From NCBI RefSeq assembly GCF_009870125.1, contig NC_046679.1:5146001-5210000 (forward strand): DNA of 64,000 bases, in the 5' to 3' direction. The DNA is from Drosophila pseudoobscura (taxonomy: Eukaryota; Arthropoda; Insecta; Diptera; Drosophilidae). The notes below the pieces were generated by a model. It had not been told where the DNA came from. It saw only the letters and a program-made list of their open reading frames with translations, and ran no database searches. The number at the start of each line of letters is the position of its first letter. Position 1 is the stretch's first letter. Both the position numbers and the translations under genes were made by a program. Shown piece by piece: positions 59,701 through 64,000 of the stretch.

Positions 59701-62700
59701 GCCTCCGAAAGACACCGCCCGCATCGCTTTTGAAAGGTCCCTGAAGTGAAATTCAAGTGATTTGAAGAGCAGTATAAGTATAAGCTTCAATCGGATTGCA
59801 TCCTCTTGGTTTTTGTATCCAATTAGCATACGTACATAAATAATGTCACAGAAAAGTGTTGCATAAACGTTTGCCTTGGAATCATTTGGAATGCAAGGCA
59901 AGCACACGGGTGACCCCAAATGGAATATTAAATGATTTGAGGAGCAAGCAAATGCAAAAGCAAAAGATTTTCCATCACTCACTCTCATTCATTTAAATTG
60001 ATAATCTCTTCGGCAACTTTCACCTCAAACTGCTCTCAATTCCAAATGGCATTCATCTTTGATGCCAGACAGACGAAACTGATTGCAGATTTATCGCAAA
60101 ATCGAAGCAGATATTTGGCCCGTGGTAACAACACTTTTCAATTAGGCAGCGCCCTGCGCTGAGAATGAGGTGCCAGGGCCATTATCGCAGTGCAATTCAA
60201 TTAGACGCCGCCGCCGCAGCCGCTGGGAGGGCGGCCAAAGACCTTTGTATTTGTAAAGACGTAGTGCAGCAGTTGCCCTTGCCTTCGCCATTAGCGGGGG
60301 AGAGGAGAGGAGACAAAGTCTTGCCAGCACATTTGACAGCATGAAATTGAGTGAGTTGCAATAGGGCCCACACTGGCACACAATGGCCGCCCCTGCTGCT
60401 CCCGCTGCTGCATCCTCCGCCATCTCCAATCAAACTTTCCAATCGAAGGGGCAGATCTAGAGCAGGATTTGTGTGCCGGAATATATGTATGCGGAGACCA
60501 TATGAGGCAGGGCGAAGGCGACCTGCCTTGGATGAGTTATCATTTCAGGCACATTGATTTATGCAGTCGCCGGGAAAGGCAACCTGCATGGCTGCTGAGA
60601 TAAGAATTAATTGGCAAGTGCACTCTGCAAATAAATTGCATAGTCCGGGAACGGGTACGGGTCCGAGGAGTCCGTGTGCCTGATGCTTTGTGTGCCACGG
60701 TGGGGTGGGGCGGGGTGGGTGGTGTGGTGCAACAGCGGTGCAATGGCGGCGGTGCACTGTGCAAACACAGATGAAGCTGGCTCCCGGGTTTACTGCTGCT
60801 TTTAATGTAAATGTGACAAATGTTTTACGGCTGGCTGCGCCTGCATTGACTCTGGGCAAACACCTGTAAATGGATTGAAGCCACAGCACACTCAGCAGCA
60901 ACAGGAGCGGAGCGGAGTCTGAGTGTGAGTGTCCTTCCAAAGAGAGTGGCAATTGGAACTCCTCTTGACAATGCACTTTATTCGATCTCGTTGACAGGAG
61001 CGAAGACACCGATCGAAAGTAAATAGCGTAAGTAGTATTAAATGTCAATAATGGGCCCTGGTAGTCCGCACCTGGAACTCACATATTAGCTGCCACAGCG
61101 CAACAGCCATGGACCCCCTGTGAGGCAGGTAGCTTGCATGCTACGCATGCCTTAACCGGCACTGGCCTTGGTGCCACATGCGCATCCATACCCACAGAGC
61201 GTCGGCAACCAGCTCGCTGCACTTCGTATTGCATTTTTGTCCACATTTGGGATTTGCATTGCCACATTAACCCTGCTGCCTCCACTGCTCTCAGTCCATC
61301 GTTCCATCATTGGGTCTGTGTGCGCTCTGCATTGCTCTGCTCTGCTCTGTTAAATTTAAAGCAAAGGGAGAACATAAATTGAAGGGCAACTGAACAGAAT
61401 TTGTACGTATAGTCGATCAATATTATTGCGCCTGCGGTGAGGCAATCAACGAAATGAAGAGTCCCTCTACAATAGCCCCCAGACCAAAATAGAGGAGCGA
61501 GACGCGTCATGCGTCCCTTTGGGAGCCAGTGCCTGTGGTTTCTATGAACTCCATCGCTATATTGCCCCCTCCAAATCGGGTAGCTGCATAGCTGGATGTT
61601 AAAGATGACTTTAAGAGCTATTGCTTCCCAGCTGATTGTGATGTATTCAATTTTATACTCCATTCATTTATGCTTCTTCCCCTGACAATTGTTATTGAAG
61701 AATTTAATTTTCCAGGACATCTCTTGGCCCTGGACGAAGGATCTCCCCTAACATTATCTGCTTCGTTTCAGTTGCCAATTGTCTAATTAGTTTTCCGCTG
61801 ATGAAAATCCTTGTCTGCGTCAGCATTACGCGAGTGCCGGCTTCTCCTGCGGGTCCTGGCTTTGGGGTCGAGTGTACGCAATAAATAAGAAGTCGCCTTC
61901 ATTGATTTCTGCTGAGACCAGCAGCAGCAGCAGCAAGCAAACATTTAATTAAATTGAAGACCATCCTCTGGCCCACACCTTCTCCTCCTCTCGCCCAGAC
62001 TAAACACTTTTATTCCAGTGGCAATTAAAATTACGTATACGTGATGTTGCCTGCCATTGCCCCCAGGGTCCATTGATTAATGGCCTCGCACAAATGGAAG
62101 GAAAAAAATATATATGCATGCAAATTGAAGATTTATTAAAGCCAGAGGCTGGCTCTTGCTCTGGCGATGGTGCGGGTCGTGGGTCCTAGGTCTTGGGGTC
62201 GTGCTCCCATCCCGGGCGCTAACAGTTGACAGTAATTTCCTGCATCTGGACGGGCTCAAAGCAGAATGCAATTTCCGATAAAGCGCACGGCTTTTTGTTC
62301 CGTTTTTTATGCACCATCCAGCTGCATGTGTCATCATCCTTATGCCGCATTCTGGTGTATACCTGAGCCGGGGCTATGTTTTATGACGGCAAGAACAAAG
62401 GCTTATAAGTGTAAGTGAGTGGAGGAGACAGCAGCTGCTGCTGGTGCTGCTACAGCTACAGTGGCCGTAAAAAGTATCCCCACATAAGGGAATGACAAAG
62501 TAAAAAAGCACATCAAAGCTGTCTACCGGGCACGGGTGCGGGGGGTGGCAGCGCTGACCGCCACGGCATCAGGCAGGACCCGGTAGACAGCAGCCGACAG
62601 GAAGGCAGGGGCAAGGCAAGAGGCAGGCAAACGGCAGCACAAGGAAGAGTAATAGCAAAGGATAATGCGTGGCTTTGGAGGGAGTCTGGGAACTAAAAGG

Positions 62701-62964
62701 ATTTTCCCCACATGCCGCATCCAAGAAAATCATTTAATATGCTTAAATGAGCAGCGATTCCAATGAAAATTATCCTCTACAAATGGAATGTAATTTGCAT
62801 TTAGCTAATCCCATAAATAGCCACCGATGAGAGTTAATGAACCGCTTTTAAAGTCACTCTTTAAGGTTGTTTGTGCAAAATGTTTATGAAAACAGATTCA
62901 AAAATATCTTTCGCTCTGTTATCGACGAAGACGAGCCATGGCTTGTTAAATATAGAAACTTTAC
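53769..62964. other. Noncoding DNA, no gene recognised
   Basis: No supported gene in about 9.2 kb. It contains CAG/CTG tracts, a GTC/GTG tract near 55394-55440, sixteen G residues at 56179-56194, a GT run near 57073-57085, GGCAGT tandems near 59611-59632, and a CAG tract near 61919-61935. The 209-codon frame at 55261-55890 and the 135-codon frame opposite it run through the GTC and CAG tracts and look like low-complexity artefacts. The frame at 60545-61048 on the minus strand also shows no domain. Confidence 0.6.
56179..56194. repeat. Homopolymer of 16 G
   Basis: Sixteen consecutive G residues, rare in Drosophila DNA. The tract can form G-quadruplex or triplex structures and its exact length is prone to sequencing error. 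Confidence 0.85.
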
Positions 62965-62970
62965 TTTATT
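62965..62970 (-). terminator. Candidate polyadenylation signal for the chitin-binding gene
   Basis: On the minus strand AATAAA reads from 62970 to 62965, about 175 nt after the stop codon at 63145. This is a plausible 3' UTR length for a small Drosophila gene. Confidence 0.5.
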
Positions 62971-63144
62971 TATAGATAAAACTAGCAGATGACATGACCT
63001 TTTATCAGTGAGTCCATGAGATGTGCCCAATAAATTAAGATTCGAGTCGAGTGTGCACAGTGGCGGCAACAACTGTTGCCAGGATAAGGATGATTATTGC
63101 CAACGGCTATTCATACATATTTCGTGGAGGCTGGTCGCAGCTGC

Positions 63145-63729
63145 TCAGTAGTAATCCTCGCACTGCATCTGGCGTCGCCACACGGACCAATCCGCACAGC
63201 CCACAGCATCCGAGGTGGCCACGAAGCCTTTGCCGGGGGCGCAGTTCAGGAGCAGCGGTGTGGCCGCCGCGGCGGGGCACATGTAGAATTGATTGGGATC
63301 CGGAGCAGGCCAGGGTTGTGTAAAGTGCTCGCTATCGCTGTCACAGCCAGCCGTCGCCGTTGCCGTTGCCGTCGCCGTCGCGAGTGGGACAGCAGCATCC
63401 GCGGCCGTGGCCATCTGACAGGCCGGCCAGTGGTCGTAGGGCAAACAACCCAAAAAGCCGAGACCATTGAAAAATCCACGTCCCTGCGGGCACTGGAGCT
63501 GCAGCGGCTGCTGTCCGTCCGCGGAGCAAACGTAGAATAAGTTGGGATTCGGATCTCCCCACATGTCGGTGGCATGTTTGCATGTTGCATTCATGGTGTG
63601 CGTGTCAGGGTCGGAAGTGTCTCGTGCCGCCCCCAGCGGTGGCAGTAGCACGAGTAGTACCACCATCAGGAGCAGCGTATTCCATTTATTTTTCATAAAT
63701 AATTTCATCACGAACGGCATGCAGAACAT
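63145..63729 (-). CDS. Secreted protein with two peritrophin-A (CBM14)-like domains
   Basis: This single-exon frame encodes 194 residues. A Lys-containing start and a long Leu/Val-rich core to about residue 35 form a signal peptide, likely cleaved after PLGAA. Mature domains are C50-x17-C68-x11-C80-x14-C95-x8-C104 and C129-x21-C151-x11-C163-x14-C178-x11-C190. The shared DPNPNLFYVC / DPNQFYMC cores and GFF/GFV segments mark both as peritrophin-A chitin-binding folds, which bind chitin in cuticle or gut peritrophic matrix. Each domain has five cysteines, not the canonical six. The second cysteine is absent in both. An Ala-Thr repeat (about 117-127) links the domains, and NAT at 47-49 is a possible N-glycosylation site. 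The start could be Met1, Met4, Met8 or Met12, and Met8 gives the most typical signal peptide. A candidate polyadenylation signal lies 175 nt downstream. Confidence 0.85.
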   Translation of the reverse strand: MFCMPFVMKLFMKNKWNTLLLMVVLLVLLPPLGAARDTSDPDTHTMNATCKHATDMWGDPNPNLFYVCSADGQQPLQLQCPQGRGFFNGLGFLGCLPYDHWPACQMATAADAAVPLATATATATATAGCDSDSEHFTQPWPAPDPNQFYMCPAAAATPLLLNCAPGKGFVATSDAVGCADWSVWRRQMQCEDYY

Positions 63730-64000
63730 TTATTATCACACAAAGTTCTCCTCTATCTCTCGTCGCACTCTCGTCTCTCTCCGGGTCGTAGTTTCCTTAT
63801 TGCAAATTGCTATTATTTGCTGATGTGGATGCTCCTGGTGTTGTTCTTCCTTTGCCGGGCTTTCATCATTTGCCCATAAGCCGTTCGTTAATAAATTGAT
63901 ATGCTCTCCTCTACGGCTGCTGTACTCGTATGTATTTCGTAGCACTACGGCTCTGGTTCTGGTGCGAACGCACAGAAAAACTCGACTCGACTGATTGATG
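63730..64000. other. 5' flank of the chitin-binding gene
   Basis: This 271-bp stretch probably holds the promoter of the minus-strand gene. CTCTC/GAGAG-rich sequence near 63749-63783 could bind GAGA factor, but no clear TATA box is seen. An ACTCGACTCGACT pentamer run lies at about 63980-63992. Confidence 0.4.

Overview
This window is animal nuclear DNA, most probably from a Drosophila species. The evidence is very short introns (61-63 nt and 89-172 nt) in a multi-exon gene, perfect DRE motifs (TATCGATA), abundant CA/TG and CAG microsatellites, AT-rich gene-poor DNA, and a Ty3/gypsy retrotransposon whose proportions resemble the Osvaldo/Ulysses group of Drosophila. I cannot name the species. 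No tRNA, rRNA, CRISPR or bacterial-type operon was seen.

Layout. From 1 to about 12.5 kb I see only noncoding DNA with simple repeats and two old copies of a short interspersed repeat (7645-7850 on +, 12493-12628 on -). A full-length, very young LTR retrotransposon fills 12687-23043. It has 2254-bp LTRs that differ at one base that I can see, a 4-bp CATG target duplication, a perfect 18-nt tRNA-Lys-type primer binding site, a gag ORF and a pol ORF in the -1 frame, and no env. From 23.05 to 50.7 kb there is again noncoding DNA, with a third copy of the old repeat at 27217-27375. A five-exon gene on the minus strand (53070 to 51030) encodes an NSL2/KANSL2 homologue (dgt1 in Drosophila). All four splice junctions can be placed and the frame stays open for 561 codons. 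A possible alternative last exon lies just beyond it, and two DREs with a partial duplication lie upstream. A short uncertain ORF sits at 53525-53758. About 9.4 kb of noncoding DNA follows, then a single-exon secreted chitin-binding (peritrophin-A/CBM14-like) gene at 63729-63145 on the minus strand.

How it works together. The retrotransposon carries the parts needed for mobility: promoter-bearing LTRs, PBS, Gag, protease-RT-RNase H-integrase, and a polypurine tract. Gag-Pol appears to be made by -1 frameshifting at a textbook A AAA AAC heptamer followed by a hairpin. Its most unusual feature is a complete RING-H2 finger at the N terminus of Gag, followed by a helical, probably coiled-coil segment and then capsid and zinc-knuckle regions. 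This suggests a retrotransposon capsid protein with built-in ubiquitin-ligase potential. A second oddity is that the PBS lies 84 nt inside the LTR end. The host genes appear unrelated to the element and to each other.
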